A DNA stretch of 64,000 nucleotides from Actinoallomurus sp963850195 (GCA_963850195.1 CAWKKD010000005.1:1364001-1428000); one strand, 5' to 3'; counted from the stretch's first letter, positions 16,189 through 24,881 are shown. The notes: a model not told the origin generated them from the letters alone. Translations and numbers: made by a program.

Positions 16189-17574
16189 TCAGCCTGCGTG
16201 GAAGACCTTGCCCGGGTTGAAGATGCCCGCCGGGTCCAGCGCCTGCTTGACCGCACGGTGCATGCCGAGCACGACGGGGCCGATCTCATGCTCGAGGCCG
16301 CGGCGCTTGAGCAGGCCGACGCCGTGCTCACCGGTGACCGTGCCACCGAGCGCGACCGCCTCGTCGACGATCAGCTCGAAGGCCTCCTGCGCGCGCTCAC
16401 GTGCCGCGTCGTCTCCTGGCGGCGTGATCATCAGCGGGTGGAGGTTGCCGTCGCCGGCGTGCGCGACGTTGGCGATGTGAATGTCGTACTCGGTGGCGAT
16501 CCGCTGGATGCGCGCGAGCATCTCCGGCACCAGCATGCGTGGCACGCACACGTCCTCGGTGAGCACCGGGCCGAGCCGCTCGATGGCCGGGTAGGCCAGC
16601 CGGCGCGCGGAGAACAGCGCCTCGGCCTCCTCCGGGTCGGTCGAGCGCGTGCTCCACGTGGCGCCCGACTCCTCGAAGCAGCGCAGGATCGTGTCCGCCT
16701 CGTCCTCGCCGGCCCGGCCGGGCGCGTCGGTGCGGCCGAGCAGTAGCACCTCGCCGCCGTCCGCGAGCCCCATGTGCTTCCAGTCGTCCACGGCGCGCAG
16801 GCAGTGCCGGTCGACCAGCTCGAGCGCGCTGGGCACGACGCCCGCCGCCGACACCGCCGCCACGGCCTCCCCCGCCGCGACGAGCGAGTCGAAGTAGCCC
16901 ACGATCGTGCGCTCGGCGGCCCTCGCGCCGCGGAGCCGTACCGTGATCTCGGTGATGACGCCGAGGGTGCCCTCGGAGCCGACCATCAGCCCCGCCAGGT
17001 CGTACCCCGCCACGCCCTTCGCGGTACGGCGCCCGAGGCGTACGACCTCGCCCCGGCCGACGACCGCCTCGAGGCCGAGCACGTAGTCGCGGGTCACGCC
17101 GTACTTCACGCAGCACAGCCCGCCGGCGTTGGTGGCGACATTGCCGCCGATCGTCGACCACGGCGCGCTCGCGGGGTCCGGCGGGTACCAGAGCCCGTGC
17201 TCGGCGCAGGCGCGGCGCAGATCGTCGTTGACGACCCCGGGCTGTACGACGGCGAGGCGCTCGTTCGCGTCGATCGAGACGATCGCGCTCATCGCCTCGA
17301 AGGAGATGATCACGCAGCCGTCCAGGGCGTTGGCGCCGCCGGACAGGCCCGTACCGGCGCCTCGTGCCACGACGGGCACGCCGCGCTCGGCGCACCGGGC
17401 GACGACCTCGCGTACCTCCGCCGTCTCGCGGGGACGCACCACCGCGGCGGGCGTGCCGTACGGGGCCCATTCGGCCTCGTCGTGCGCGTAGGACGCCATC
17501 ACGTCCGCGTCGCGTACCACGCGGCCCCGCGGCAGAACCCGCTCCAGCTCCGCGACCAGATCTTGGGACATCAC
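16189..17574 (-). CDS. FAD-linked oxidase, GlcD/D-lactate dehydrogenase type
   Basis: 461 residues. The PCMH-type FAD domain shows VARGAGTGLSGGANALDG, ASAPWSTIGGNVATNAGG and GYDLAGLMVGSEGTLGVIT. The C-terminal cap domain has HAGDGNLHPLM and a terminal GEHGVGLLKR-DPAGIFNPGKV segment. These mark glycolate oxidase subunit D or D-lactate/2-hydroxyacid dehydrogenases. The partner GlcE/GlcF subunits are absent, so it may work alone. The GTG at 17574 and ATG at 17571 are adjacent possible starts. Convergent with the GMC operon and divergent from the Mo enzyme. Confidence 0.88.
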   Translation of the reverse strand: MMSQDLVAELERVLPRGRVVRDADVMASYAHDEAEWAPYGTPAAVVRPRETAEVREVVARCAERGVPVVARGAGTGLSGGANALDGCVIISFEAMSAIVSIDANERLAVVQPGVVNDDLRRACAEHGLWYPPDPASAPWSTIGGNVATNAGGLCCVKYGVTRDYVLGLEAVVGRGEVVRLGRRTAKGVAGYDLAGLMVGSEGTLGVITEITVRLRGARAAERTIVGYFDSLVAAGEAVAAVSAAGVVPSALELVDRHCLRAVDDWKHMGLADGGEVLLLGRTDAPGRAGEDEADTILRCFEESGATWSTRSTDPEEAEALFSARRLAYPAIERLGPVLTEDVCVPRMLVPEMLARIQRIATEYDIHIANVAHAGDGNLHPLMITPPGDDAARERAQEAFELIVDEAVALGGTVTGEHGVGLLKRRGLEHEIGPVVLGMHRAVKQALDPAGIFNPGKVFHAG

Positions 17575-17609
17575 GGGCGCACTCTATGCGGTGCGCTGCC
17601 CGCTCGATG

Positions 17610-17626
17610 TTGGCGAACCCCGCCAA
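17610..17626. promoter_or_regulatory. Inverted repeat in divergent promoter region
   Basis: TTGGCG and CGCCAA (perfect 6-bp arms) flank AACCC, inside the 102-bp region between the GlcD-like and Mo-oxidoreductase genes. An unusually AT-rich block (TACTATATAG, then GATAATAG, 17634-17655) follows and probably contains promoter elements for the Mo enzyme. Confidence 0.4.
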
Positions 17627-17676
17627 TCAACTCTACTATATAGGTCGATAATAGCTGGATCCTTGAGGGGTGGTCG

Positions 17677-18825
17677 GTGGAGATGACGGACCAAACCGCG
17701 TACGAGCTGCCCACCACGGCCGAGCGGCCCATCGTCAAGCCGCTGCCTCCGGAGCTGTTCGTGGTGCACGGCGGCAACGCCGAGATGCGCTGGGAGGCGA
17801 TGCGCGGCCAGGGCCACCACACCCCCATCGACCGCTTCTTCATCCGCAACCACTCGCGGACCCCGCGGATCGACCCGCGGACCTGGCGGCTGCGGCTGTT
17901 CGGCCCGGGACTGCACGGCTCCCCCACGCCGGACCGCGCCGTGGAGTTCTCCTACGAAGACCTGCTCGGCATGCCGGCCCGGTCGGCCGGGGCGTTCCTC
18001 GAATGCACCGGGAACGCCCGCAGCCTCTTCGCCTCCCAGCAGGGCCGATCCGTCGCCGGCACGCCCTGGGGCCTGGGCGCCGTCGGCTCCGCCCATTGGC
18101 GGGGCGTGCCCCTCTCGATCGTGCTCGAGCGCGCCGGCCTCACCGACCGGGCCGTGGACCTCATGCCGCGCGGCCTCGACCCCGACTTCGTCGACGAGGG
18201 CCACAACCACGGTCGGGTACGCCGTCCGCTGCCGGTCGCCAAGGCGCTCGACGACGTGCTGCTCGCGTACGAGATGAACGGGGTGCCGCTGCCGCCCGAC
18301 CACGGCTTCCCGGCGCGCCTGGTCGTACCGTCCTGGCCCGGGATCTACTCGATCAAGTGGATCGGCGACATCGAGGTGTCCGACGCCCCGCTCCGCTCGC
18401 CGTGGAACACCACCTACTACCGGCTCTTCGGCCCCGGCCATCCGGCGGACGGCTCACCGCTGACACCGCAGGTCCTCAAGAGCGCCTTCGAACTCGCGTG
18501 GAACGCCCTGCTGCCCGCCGGGCGTACGACCGTGTTACGCGGCCGGTCCTGGTCGGGTGGCGGCGCGATCCGCCGGGTCGAGGTGAGCACGGACCGCGGT
18601 GCGAGCTGGCGGGAGGCCCGCCCGTACGGGCGGCACGAGGCGAACGGCTGGCTCTGCTGGGAGTTCCCATGGCGGCCCGAGCACGCCGGGCCGTACACCC
18701 TGCTGGCCCGCGCGACCGACACGACCGGCGCCGCCCAGCCGGACGTCGCGCCGTACAACACGCTGGGCTACCACTTCGGCGCGGTGGTGCGTCACCCGGT
18801 GACGGTGATGGGCGACGGTCACTGA
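17677..18825 (+). CDS. Molybdopterin-dependent oxidoreductase, sulfite-oxidase family
   Basis: 382 residues, GTG start with GAGGGG 6 nt upstream; an ATG follows two codons later. The central Mo-pterin domain includes FFIRNHSRTP, the FLECTGNARS block whose Cys is the Mo ligand, and LVVPSWPGIYSIKWIGDIEV. The C-terminal Ig-like Mo-co dimerisation domain has RRVEVSTDRGASWREA and YTLLARATDTTG. No Tat or other signal peptide is visible, so unlike YedY it should be cytoplasmic. No haem domain or cytochrome partner. The substrate is unknown; sulfite is possible. Confidence 0.9.
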   Translation: MEMTDQTAYELPTTAERPIVKPLPPELFVVHGGNAEMRWEAMRGQGHHTPIDRFFIRNHSRTPRIDPRTWRLRLFGPGLHGSPTPDRAVEFSYEDLLGMPARSAGAFLECTGNARSLFASQQGRSVAGTPWGLGAVGSAHWRGVPLSIVLERAGLTDRAVDLMPRGLDPDFVDEGHNHGRVRRPLPVAKALDDVLLAYEMNGVPLPPDHGFPARLVVPSWPGIYSIKWIGDIEVSDAPLRSPWNTTYYRLFGPGHPADGSPLTPQVLKSAFELAWNALLPAGRTTVLRGRSWSGGGAIRRVEVSTDRGASWREARPYGRHEANGWLCWEFPWRPEHAGPYTLLARATDTTGAAQPDVAPYNTLGYHFGAVVRHPVTVMGDGH

Positions 18826-18857
18826 CCACCTGGCGGGGGTGCCGCAGGTGATCAGTG
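18820..18857. terminator. Hairpin between convergent Mo-oxidoreductase and sigE-like genes
   Basis: CACTGACCACCTG (18820-18832, containing the stop codon) pairs with CAGGTGATCAGTG (18845-18857) at 12 of 13 positions. The loop is 12 nt. It lies 14 bp before the convergent sigma-factor gene's stop, so it may terminate both transcripts. Confidence 0.65.
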
Positions 18858-18871
18858 TGTGCCGGGGTCGG

Positions 18872-19474
18872 TCAGGGGGTCGTCCAGGCCGGGTTGGTGC
18901 GCAGCCGGGGCGCGACGCGACGCGGCTTGCGGCGCGGCGTGCGAACCTCCGGGGCGCGGTGCTCGAGAGCGGCGCGTAGCTGGGCCCGGCCGCGGTGGAT
19001 ACGGCTGCGCACGGTGCCCATCTTGACGCCGAGCGTCGCGGCGATCTCCTCGTAGGACAGGCCCTCGATGTCACAGAGCACGACCGCGGCGCGGTATTCC
19101 GGAGCGAGCGCGTCGAGCGCCGTCTGGATGTCGCCGTCGAGGTGGTGATCGTCGTAGACCTGCGCCGGGCTGGGCTCACGACCCCGGAGGCGCTCGGCCG
19201 CGTCGTCGGCGAGCCCCTCGAAGCGGATCCGCTGCTTGCGGCGTACCTGGTCGAGGAAGAGGTTGGTGGTGATCCGGTGCAGCCAGCCCTCAAAAGTGCC
19301 CGGAGTGTAGTTCGACAGCGATCGGAACACGCGGACGAAGACCTCCTGCGTGAGGTCCTCGGCATCGTGCTGGTTGCCTGTCAGCCGGTAAGCCAGACGA
19401 TAGACCCGCGCCGAATGCTCGCGCACGATCCCGTCCCAGCTGGGCGGCGTCCAAGCCGCCGTGTCACCCTTCAC
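18872..19474 (-). CDS. sigE: ECF RNA polymerase sigma factor, SigE type
   Basis: 200 residues, GTG start. Region 2 is at about residues 20-85: YRLAYRLTGNQHDAEDLTQE, FVRVFRSL and FEGWLHRITTNLFLDQVRRK. Region 4 is at about 125-180: ALDALAPEYRAAVVLCDIEG, SYEEIAATLGVKMGTVRSRI. The match is close to actinobacterial SigE, the envelope-stress ECF factor. The usual downstream anti-sigma gene (RseA-like zinc anti-sigma) is missing here: the gene ends against a convergent Mo enzyme. The C-terminal 25 residues are Arg/Pro-rich. The symbol is by similarity only. Confidence 0.88.
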   Translation of the reverse strand: MKGDTAAWTPPSWDGIVREHSARVYRLAYRLTGNQHDAEDLTQEVFVRVFRSLSNYTPGTFEGWLHRITTNLFLDQVRRKQRIRFEGLADDAAERLRGREPSPAQVYDDHHLDGDIQTALDALAPEYRAAVVLCDIEGLSYEEIAATLGVKMGTVRSRIHRGRAQLRAALEHRAPEVRTPRRKPRRVAPRLRTNPAWTTP

Positions 19475-20165
19475 CTGCCACCCCCGCGAACGCCGTGTCC
19501 ATCAGAGTGTTGCCTGCCGGAGGTAAGGACGATGTAAGTGCGCCGCTTCCCGCCGGATATGTCAAGCATGTCAGCCCTGCCGCTCCCTCGACGTCGCCCG
19601 GCAGGCGGGTATTGACCGGGCGGCCCGTCCCCCGCGCGGTGGAGACGCGTTCGCCGCTCTCCTCCTCTAGGTGTAGGGCGCGGTACCTCGTCACCTGTAC
19701 GGGATAGGACGCGCGAGGCGGGCCAGGCGTTCGATCAAGGTCCGAGCTGTGATACGGCGCACGTCAGGGGGCTGCCGAACACCGAGGCGGGAGGTGGTTG
19801 ACCGCTGGACCGTGCGGGAGCGGACGAAGGAACCGCATGAGAGCCGTACACGACGCGCCATGGAGCGTGGTGAGGCACCACATCGGCGGTGCTCCAGGGA
19901 CCACTGAGAAGAGACGCCAACCTTCAGCGAAGCCGACAGCGGTGGCGGTGGCCACAGGGTTTCCAGGGAGTCATCCCTGGGCGGGGATGACGAGCTTCAG
20001 TGAGGCCAACCGCAGGTCGGTGACGGCCGCCCGTAGATCGGTAACGGCCACCCATAGGCGGGGCGAAGCACCGCATCGAGGGTTCCAGGGGGTCGCCCCT
20101 CTGGGAAGACATGGCGGGCCCCGGCGAAGCCGACCAAAGGTCGGCGAGCAGGGAGAGCCGCCTCG
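19475..20165. other. Long intergenic region between sigE-like gene and tRNA-Asn
   Basis: About 690 bp with no gene I can support; short open frames lack ribosome sites and family features. It contains two hairpins, CCAGGGA/TCCCTGG (19963-19980) and an imperfect CCAGGGG/CCCCTCTGG (about 20084-20105). Each follows a similar lead-in (CACAGGGTTTCCAGGGAGTC and CGAGGGTTCCAGGGGGTC), and a 21-bp tandem repeat lies between them. These look like two diverged copies of one intergenic element. Confidence 0.55.
20011..20052. repeat. Two 21-bp tandem repeat units
   Basis: Unit 1 (20011-20031) begins CGCAGGTCGGTGACGG and unit 2 (20032-20052) begins CGTAGATCGGTAACGG; they match at 17 of 21 positions. All four differences are transitions (C/T or G/A). 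Confidence 0.5.
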
Positions 20166-20238
20166 CTCCCCCGACTGGACTCGAACCAGTAACCTGCCGG
20201 TTAACAGCCGGCTGCTCTGCCAATTGAGCTACGGAGGA
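20166..20238 (-). tRNA. tRNA-Asn (anticodon GTT)
   Basis: 73 nt on the minus strand. The acceptor TCCTCCG pairs with CGGGGGA (one T-G pair), discriminator G. The anticodon stem GCCGG/CCGGC closes the loop CTGTTAA. The T arm is ACTGG-TTCGAGT-CCAGT. CCA is not encoded. No integrase gene or duplicated tRNA end is seen nearby. Confidence 0.95.
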
Positions 20239-20373
20239 TCGCATGAGTCAGCCGCTTACCGCTCGACTGGCCCAACGGGTTCCAAGGTTAGCGCATTCCG
20301 GAGGTACTCGCCCCTCTCGACTGGCCCGGGCTGAGCCGGGTATGGAATAGGTCGATCGGCAGAGGGGATGGCC

Positions 20374-20628
20374 ATGAAGTACCGCGTTGTGTTCCTGTCG
20401 GGGGCGGCTGTCGGATATGTCATGGGTACGCATGCCGGCCGCGAACGCTACGAGCAGATCAAGCGGCTTTCGCGGCGTGTCGCGGAGAACCCCTTGGTGC
20501 AGGAGACGGCAGGCGTCCTCCGCGCCCAGGCGGGTGACCTGGCGGGCACCGCACGGCAGAAGGTCGGCGACCGCGTGACCGCGAAGGTTCCCGGGATGAA
20601 CCGCCGTCAGCCCGCCGACGTCCCGTAA
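20374..20628 (+). CDS. Small YtxH-like membrane-associated protein
   Basis: 84 residues from the ATG at 20374; AGAGGGG lies 6 nt upstream, while the ATG at 20368 abuts that site. One short N-terminal hydrophobic segment (YRVVFLSGAAVGYVMG) is followed by THAGRERYEQIKRLSRRVAE and a helical amphipathic region with Ala and basic residues. The GYVMGTHAGRERYEQI signature is common in small actinobacterial proteins of the YtxH type, with no defined function. Monocistronic, ending in a hairpin. Confidence 0.75.
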   Translation: MKYRVVFLSGAAVGYVMGTHAGRERYEQIKRLSRRVAENPLVQETAGVLRAQAGDLAGTARQKVGDRVTAKVPGMNRRQPADVP

Positions 20629-20642
20629 ATCCGCGCTCCAGA

Positions 20643-20660
20643 ATCACCCCGCAGGGTGAT
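20643..20660. terminator. Short hairpin between convergent genes
   Basis: ATCACCC (20643-20649) and GGGTGAT (20654-20660) are perfect arms with a CGCA loop. It lies 15 bp after the YtxH-like stop and 21 bp before the convergent gene's stop. No U-tract is seen. Confidence 0.5.
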
Positions 20661-20680
20661 CGCCACGGCCGGAAACGGCG

Positions 20681-21151
20681 CTAGTCGAGGCCGGTTTGGC
20701 GGCGGAGGTCTTCCAGGGCCTGTTCGGCCTCGGCCAGGAGGCCGGGGTCGGACGGGTCGAGGCCGGTGTCGAAGACGAAGGTCCAGCGCAGGGTGCCGCC
20801 GCCCTGGGCGCGGCGTCGGGCCGCGATCCAGACGCCGCCTCCCTGGGTGAGCTTCACGTGGCGGCTGACGACGACCGACGCCGTGACGCGTTCGCGGACC
20901 GTCTCGGGGACTGAGCCGGGGTTCTCGACGCGTACGTCGTGGCGGACGCCGCTGACCTCGCGGATCACCAGGAGGCCTTCCTTCCAGGCGGCCTGCTGGA
21001 TGCGTTCCCATGGGAGGCGCATGTGGCCGTCGCCGGTCGGGAAGTGCAGTGCCGCGTCGGTGGCCACGAGATCGCCGCCGGCGGCGAGGACCCGCTCGCC
21101 CTTGTCGAGGGTCAGGCCCTCCGGCAGATTCCTCCGCCGTGTCAGTCGCAT
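20681..21151 (-). CDS. Conserved actinobacterial protein of unknown function
   Basis: 156 residues. It opens with LPEGLTLDKGERVLAAG and VATDAALHF, then LPWERIQQAAWKEGLLVIRE, and ends in a helix rich in Asp and Leu. The pattern of a short beta-rich module with basic residues resembles PH-like membrane-lipid or stress modules found widely in actinomycetes, but I do not recognise a named family. No signal peptide or helix long enough to cross a membrane. It is 48 bp downstream of the GH63-like gene on the same strand, so they could be co-transcribed. Confidence 0.65.
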   Translation of the reverse strand: MRLTRRRNLPEGLTLDKGERVLAAGGDLVATDAALHFPTGDGHMRLPWERIQQAAWKEGLLVIREVSGVRHDVRVENPGSVPETVRERVTASVVVSRHVKLTQGGGVWIAARRRAQGGGTLRWTFVFDTGLDPSDPGLLAEAEQALEDLRRQTGLD

Positions 21152-21199
21152 GCGATCACGCTACAGCGCCCTACGGGCGTGTCTGACATACGACCCGAA

Positions 21200-22519
21200 T
21201 CACAGTGCGGCACGCTGGGCGCGGCGCTGGGCCAGCAGGTCGAGGATGAGCGCCGCGGACCAGCTGAAGTCGTGGCTCCCCCGGCCGGTGCCGTCGAACG
21301 GGTCGAAGTACTCACGGAACCCCGACTGGCGTACGAGCCGCAGCGTCGAGCCCTGTACGAGGTCGGCGAGGGCGTAGAGGCGGTGCGTGAGCGCGCCGGT
21401 CCACACCAGCCAGTTGGTGTTGATCCAGGTCGGCCCGCGCCAGTAGCCGCACCGGTCGAACGTGGCGGACTGGACGTCGCAGGTCGGCACCGGATAGCCG
21501 GTCGCCCCGGCGAACCTCGCGGACAGCAGGAGCTCGACGAGGTGGCGGACGATCGCGGGCGGCAGCTCGGGATCCAGCAGCGGCGCGAAGCCGGCGATCG
21601 TGACCACCGGGATCAACTGCCCCGTGCGTACGTCGCGGGCGCGGAAGCTGCGGCTCTCGGGGTCCCACAGGCGGTCCAGCATGGCCGTGTGGAGCCGGTC
21701 GGCCGCCTCGCGGTGCGGGCGCGGGTCCTCGCCGACGATCTCGGCGAGGTCGGCCAGGGCGTGCGTCGAGGCCAGGAAGACCGCGTTGAACAGCGGGTCC
21801 TCGACGGCGAACGGGTGGTCGTCGCGGAGGTACTCCGGGCGGTAGCCGGAGTCGCGCATCGCCATGACCAGCGCGACGTAGCGTTCGGGTTCGACGCCGT
21901 CGGCGGTGTGCCGGTGCAGGACGCCCGGCGCGTACGAGGACTTGGGCGGGTCGATGGCGGCGAGCGGGAGGTCCCACACCGGACTGTTCTCCAGCCCCGA
22001 CTCCCACGGGTGACACAGGCTGACGAGCCCGCAGCGGCCGACGTCGCGTTCGCGCGAGAGGTAGGCGTGCTGGGCGGCCAGGCAGGGGTAGAGGCGGGCG
22101 AGGAAGCCCCGGTCGACGGACGGATCGCCGGCCAGCCGCAGGGCGACGAGGGCCTGGAGCGGCGGCTGGGTCAGCCCTGAGGTGTCGACCTTGCGCGGGG
22201 CGCCACGCTGGCCCCTGCTGCACCAGAACTCCGGGCCGGGGAAGAAGGCGTCCCGCGCGACGCTGGAGCTGAAGACGATGTGCGGCAGGAGGCCACTGGC
22301 CCACTGCCCGCGGAACAGGGAGGTCAGCTCCTGCCGGGCCCGGTCCGGCCGGTGGTGGGCCAGGCCGAGGCCGGCGAACGAGGAGTCCCAGCTCCACTGG
22401 TGCGGGTACAACCCGGGTGAGGGCACCGTGGCGGCGCCGGTCCAGTTCGCGTCGAGCACCCGCTCGGCTGCGTTCCAGACGGCCGCCTCGTCACCCGTGA
22501 GCCGGAGCCCCATCATCAC
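21200..22519 (-). CDS. GH63/MGH-like glycoside hydrolase (copy A)
   Basis: 439 residues of (alpha/alpha)6-barrel type. Landmarks: YPHQWSWDSSFAGLGL near residue 39, GQWASGLLPHIVF, the general-acid region WESGLENSPVWD at about 167, VTIAGFAPLLD, and YWRGPTWINTNWLV near the C-terminus with the base-like SWSAALILDL tail. These fit the mannosylglycerate/glucosylglycerate hydrolase branch related to GH63. No signal peptide, so it is cytoplasmic and may break down compatible solutes or short alpha-glucosides. A paralogue lies at 39659. The start is uncertain (GTG-ATG-ATG cluster, no clear ribosome site). Confidence 0.8.
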   Translation of the reverse strand: MMMGLRLTGDEAAVWNAAERVLDANWTGAATVPSPGLYPHQWSWDSSFAGLGLAHHRPDRARQELTSLFRGQWASGLLPHIVFSSSVARDAFFPGPEFWCSRGQRGAPRKVDTSGLTQPPLQALVALRLAGDPSVDRGFLARLYPCLAAQHAYLSRERDVGRCGLVSLCHPWESGLENSPVWDLPLAAIDPPKSSYAPGVLHRHTADGVEPERYVALVMAMRDSGYRPEYLRDDHPFAVEDPLFNAVFLASTHALADLAEIVGEDPRPHREAADRLHTAMLDRLWDPESRSFRARDVRTGQLIPVVTIAGFAPLLDPELPPAIVRHLVELLLSARFAGATGYPVPTCDVQSATFDRCGYWRGPTWINTNWLVWTGALTHRLYALADLVQGSTLRLVRQSGFREYFDPFDGTGRGSHDFSWSAALILDLLAQRRAQRAAL

Positions 22520-22557
22520 AGCGTACGGGGCGGTTAGGGCTCCGGCGATGGCTGCAT

Positions 22558-23760
22558 CTAGGTAAAGAGGGTTTCGCCCCAGAAACCGCCCCTGCGTACG
22601 CCCGGCGGGCAGGCCCAGATGCCCGATCCGACGTGCTGGATGTACTCGTTCATGTGATCGGAGCCGGAAAGGCGGTTCTGCAGGGCCACGAACTGGGTAC
22701 GCGGGTCCCGCTGGTAGCCGATGAAGAACAGGCCGGCGTCAAGCCGCCCGAGCCCGTCGCTGCCGTCCGTGAAGGAGTAGCCGCGCCGGAGGATCCGCAG
22801 GCCACCGTTGCTGTCCGGGTGCGCCAGGCGTACGTGGGAGTCGGCGGGCAGCTTCCCGAGCGGCACCGGGTCGTGCTCCCGCTTGGCGCCGTAGGGGTTG
22901 CCCTCGCCCTTCGTACGACCGAAGACGTCCTGCTGTTCCTTGAGGGAGGTACGGTCCCAGGTCTCGATGTGCATCCGGATGCGGCGCGCCACGACGTACG
23001 ACCCGCCGGCCATCCACGCGGCGCCGTCCTTGCCGGCCGCCCAGACATGGTCGCCCAGGGCCCGCTCGTCGTCGCCGGCGATGTTGCGGGTGCCGTCCTT
23101 GAAGCCGAACATGTTGCGCGGCGTCTGCGTGTCCGGCGTCGTCGACGACGTCTTGCCGAAGCCGAGCTGGGACCAGCGCACCGAGACCACGCCGAACCCG
23201 ATGCGCGCCAGGTTGCGCACGGCGTGCACCGCGACCTGGGGGTCGTCGGCGCAGGCCTGGATGCAGATGTCCCCGCCGCTTCGGTCCGGGTCGAGCTCGT
23301 CGCCCGGGAAGTGCGGCAGGTCCACCAGGGCGGCCGGCCGCTTGGCCTTCAGCCCGAACTTGTCGAACAGCGTCGGCCCGAACCCGACGGTCAGCGTGAG
23401 CCGGGCCGACGGCAGGCCGAGGGCCTCGCCGGTGTCGTCCGGCGGCGACTCGGGCAGGCCGTCCACGGCCGCGCCGTTGGGCCGCCCGGCCGTCATCGCC
23501 GCCGCGGCGGTGGTCCAGTCCTTGAGCATCTGGACCAGCCGCTCGCGCTCGTCGGTGACGATGTCGAACGCCGCGAAGTGCAGGCGGTCCTGCACCGGCG
23601 TCGCGATGCCCGCCTGGTGCGCGCCGTAGAACGGCACCGCCTCGTCGTTCGTGTGGTCGGGGGGCGTGACGGCGGCGCTCGCGACGCCGGCGCCGGCCGC
23701 GGCGCCCGCGGCCAGCGTCACACCCGAGTACCCGAAGAACCGGCGCCGGCTGAGGTCCAT
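22558..23760 (-). CDS. efeB: Dyp-type peroxidase EfeB (deferrochelatase)
   Basis: 400 residues. A twin-arginine signal SRRRFFGYSG at the N-terminus precedes an Ala-rich stretch, so the folded, haem-loaded enzyme is exported by Tat. The GxxDG signature of Dyp peroxidases is GFKDGTRN (about residue 220). The proximal haem-ligand region is RMHIETWDRTSL or nearby, and the C-terminal FIGYQRDPRTQFVALQNRLS is typical. EfeB oxidises Fe(II) or extracts iron from haem for import. Its start overlaps the efeO stop, so the two are coupled. Confidence 0.92.
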   Translation of the reverse strand: MDLSRRRFFGYSGVTLAAGAAAGAGVASAAVTPPDHTNDEAVPFYGAHQAGIATPVQDRLHFAAFDIVTDERERLVQMLKDWTTAAAAMTAGRPNGAAVDGLPESPPDDTGEALGLPSARLTLTVGFGPTLFDKFGLKAKRPAALVDLPHFPGDELDPDRSGGDICIQACADDPQVAVHAVRNLARIGFGVVSVRWSQLGFGKTSSTTPDTQTPRNMFGFKDGTRNIAGDDERALGDHVWAAGKDGAAWMAGGSYVVARRIRMHIETWDRTSLKEQQDVFGRTKGEGNPYGAKREHDPVPLGKLPADSHVRLAHPDSNGGLRILRRGYSFTDGSDGLGRLDAGLFFIGYQRDPRTQFVALQNRLSGSDHMNEYIQHVGSGIWACPPGVRRGGFWGETLFT

Positions 23761-24881
23761 CAGCGGGCCACCGCTCCGGCGAGCTTGGACAGCGGCTCGC
23801 CCAGGGCGTTCACCTCGTCCGACAGCTCCTTGCGCTGCCCCTTGTCGACGGTGTCGTAGGAGACGTAGCCGTCGCCCTTCTCGTACTTGGCGAGGAGCTT
23901 CTGCACCTTGCCGAACTCGTCGGTGAGGGCCGAGGCCAGCGAGGCGTCCTTCTCCTGTACGACCGGCTTGAGCAGGTCGAAGGCCTTCTCGGCGCCGTCG
24001 ACGTTGCCCTTGAAGTCGACCAGGTCGGTGTGGGAGAAGGTCTCCTCCTCACCGGTCACCTTGCCGGTCGCGACCTCGTCCAGGAGCTCCTTGGCGCCGT
24101 TGGCCATCGAGGTGGCGGTGATCGACGCCGTGCCGACGCGCTGCTTCAGCGTGGTGATGTTCGCGACGAGGTCTGCGGCGAACGGGCCCTCGTCCTTGAG
24201 TGAGCCCTTCACCCACAGGGCCTTCTCGATCTGGTGCCAGCCGGTCCACTTGTCGCCGGGCTTCATGTCCGCCTCACGGGTGTCGACCTTCGGGTCGATG
24301 TCACCGAAGGACTCCGCGACCGGCTCGATGCTCTCCCAGCCGAGGCGGGACGGGGCGTACATCGCCTTGGCGCCGGCGACGTCGCCCTTGGAGACCGAGG
24401 CGGCGAACTTCTTGGTCTTGGCGAGCGTGTCGTCGACCTGCGTCGCCACGTAGGTCCGGTACGCGGCGACGGCCTGGTCCAGGCGCGGGTCGGATGCCTT
24501 GCCCTTGCCGGTGACGGCGAGCGCCTGGGACGGGCCCTTCCCGGTCATCCCGGCGCTGCACAGCACCTTGTACGTCCCGGCGGCGAGCTGGACGGTGACC
24601 TCCACCCCGGTGCCCGGGCCGATGTTCTCCCGCTCCGAGACGATCTTTCCGTCCGGCGCGAGGACCTCCAGCTCGTTGACCTGCGAGCCCGTGTTGGTCA
24701 CCTTGAACGTCACCGGGCCGGCCACGGTGGAGCGGGTGCCGACGTCACAGGCGGAGTCCGACGCGGTGACCTTGATCGCGTCGCTGCCCTCCGCCTTGTC
24801 GTCCTTGTTGCCGCACGCCGAGAGCGTGGACATCGAGACGAGGGCGACGCTCGTCATGGCGAGCACATGGACAGGACGCAT
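23760..24881 (-). CDS. efeO: Iron-uptake lipoprotein EfeO (cupredoxin + M75)
   Basis: 373 residues. A lipoprotein signal ends in LSACG, so it is anchored outside the membrane. The N-terminal cupredoxin-like domain runs to about residue 120 (FKVTNTGSQVNELEV, AGTYKVLCSAGMTGKG). The C-terminal M75/peptidase-like domain has the HxxE iron motif in GWHQIEKALW. EfeO gathers ferrous/ferric iron for the EfeU permease. No efeU gene is present on either side, although efeB follows directly. A DtxR/IdeR-type box sits 49 bp upstream. Confidence 0.92.
   Translation of the reverse strand: MRPVHVLAMTSVALVSMSTLSACGNKDDKAEGSDAIKVTASDSACDVGTRSTVAGPVTFKVTNTGSQVNELEVLAPDGKIVSERENIGPGTGVEVTVQLAAGTYKVLCSAGMTGKGPSQALAVTGKGKASDPRLDQAVAAYRTYVATQVDDTLAKTKKFAASVSKGDVAGAKAMYAPSRLGWESIEPVAESFGDIDPKVDTREADMKPGDKWTGWHQIEKALWVKGSLKDEGPFAADLVANITTLKQRVGTASITATSMANGAKELLDEVATGKVTGEEETFSHTDLVDFKGNVDGAEKAFDLLKPVVQEKDASLASALTDEFGKVQKLLAKYEKGDGYVSYDTVDKGQRKELSDEVNALGEPLSKLAGAVAR

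Noticed and set aside
20011..20052. CRISPR-like direct repeats
   Set aside because: Only two imperfect adjacent units and no spacers or cas genes.
20166..20238. Integration site at tRNA-Asn
   Set aside because: No integrase, no duplicated tRNA 3' end and no foreign composition next to it.
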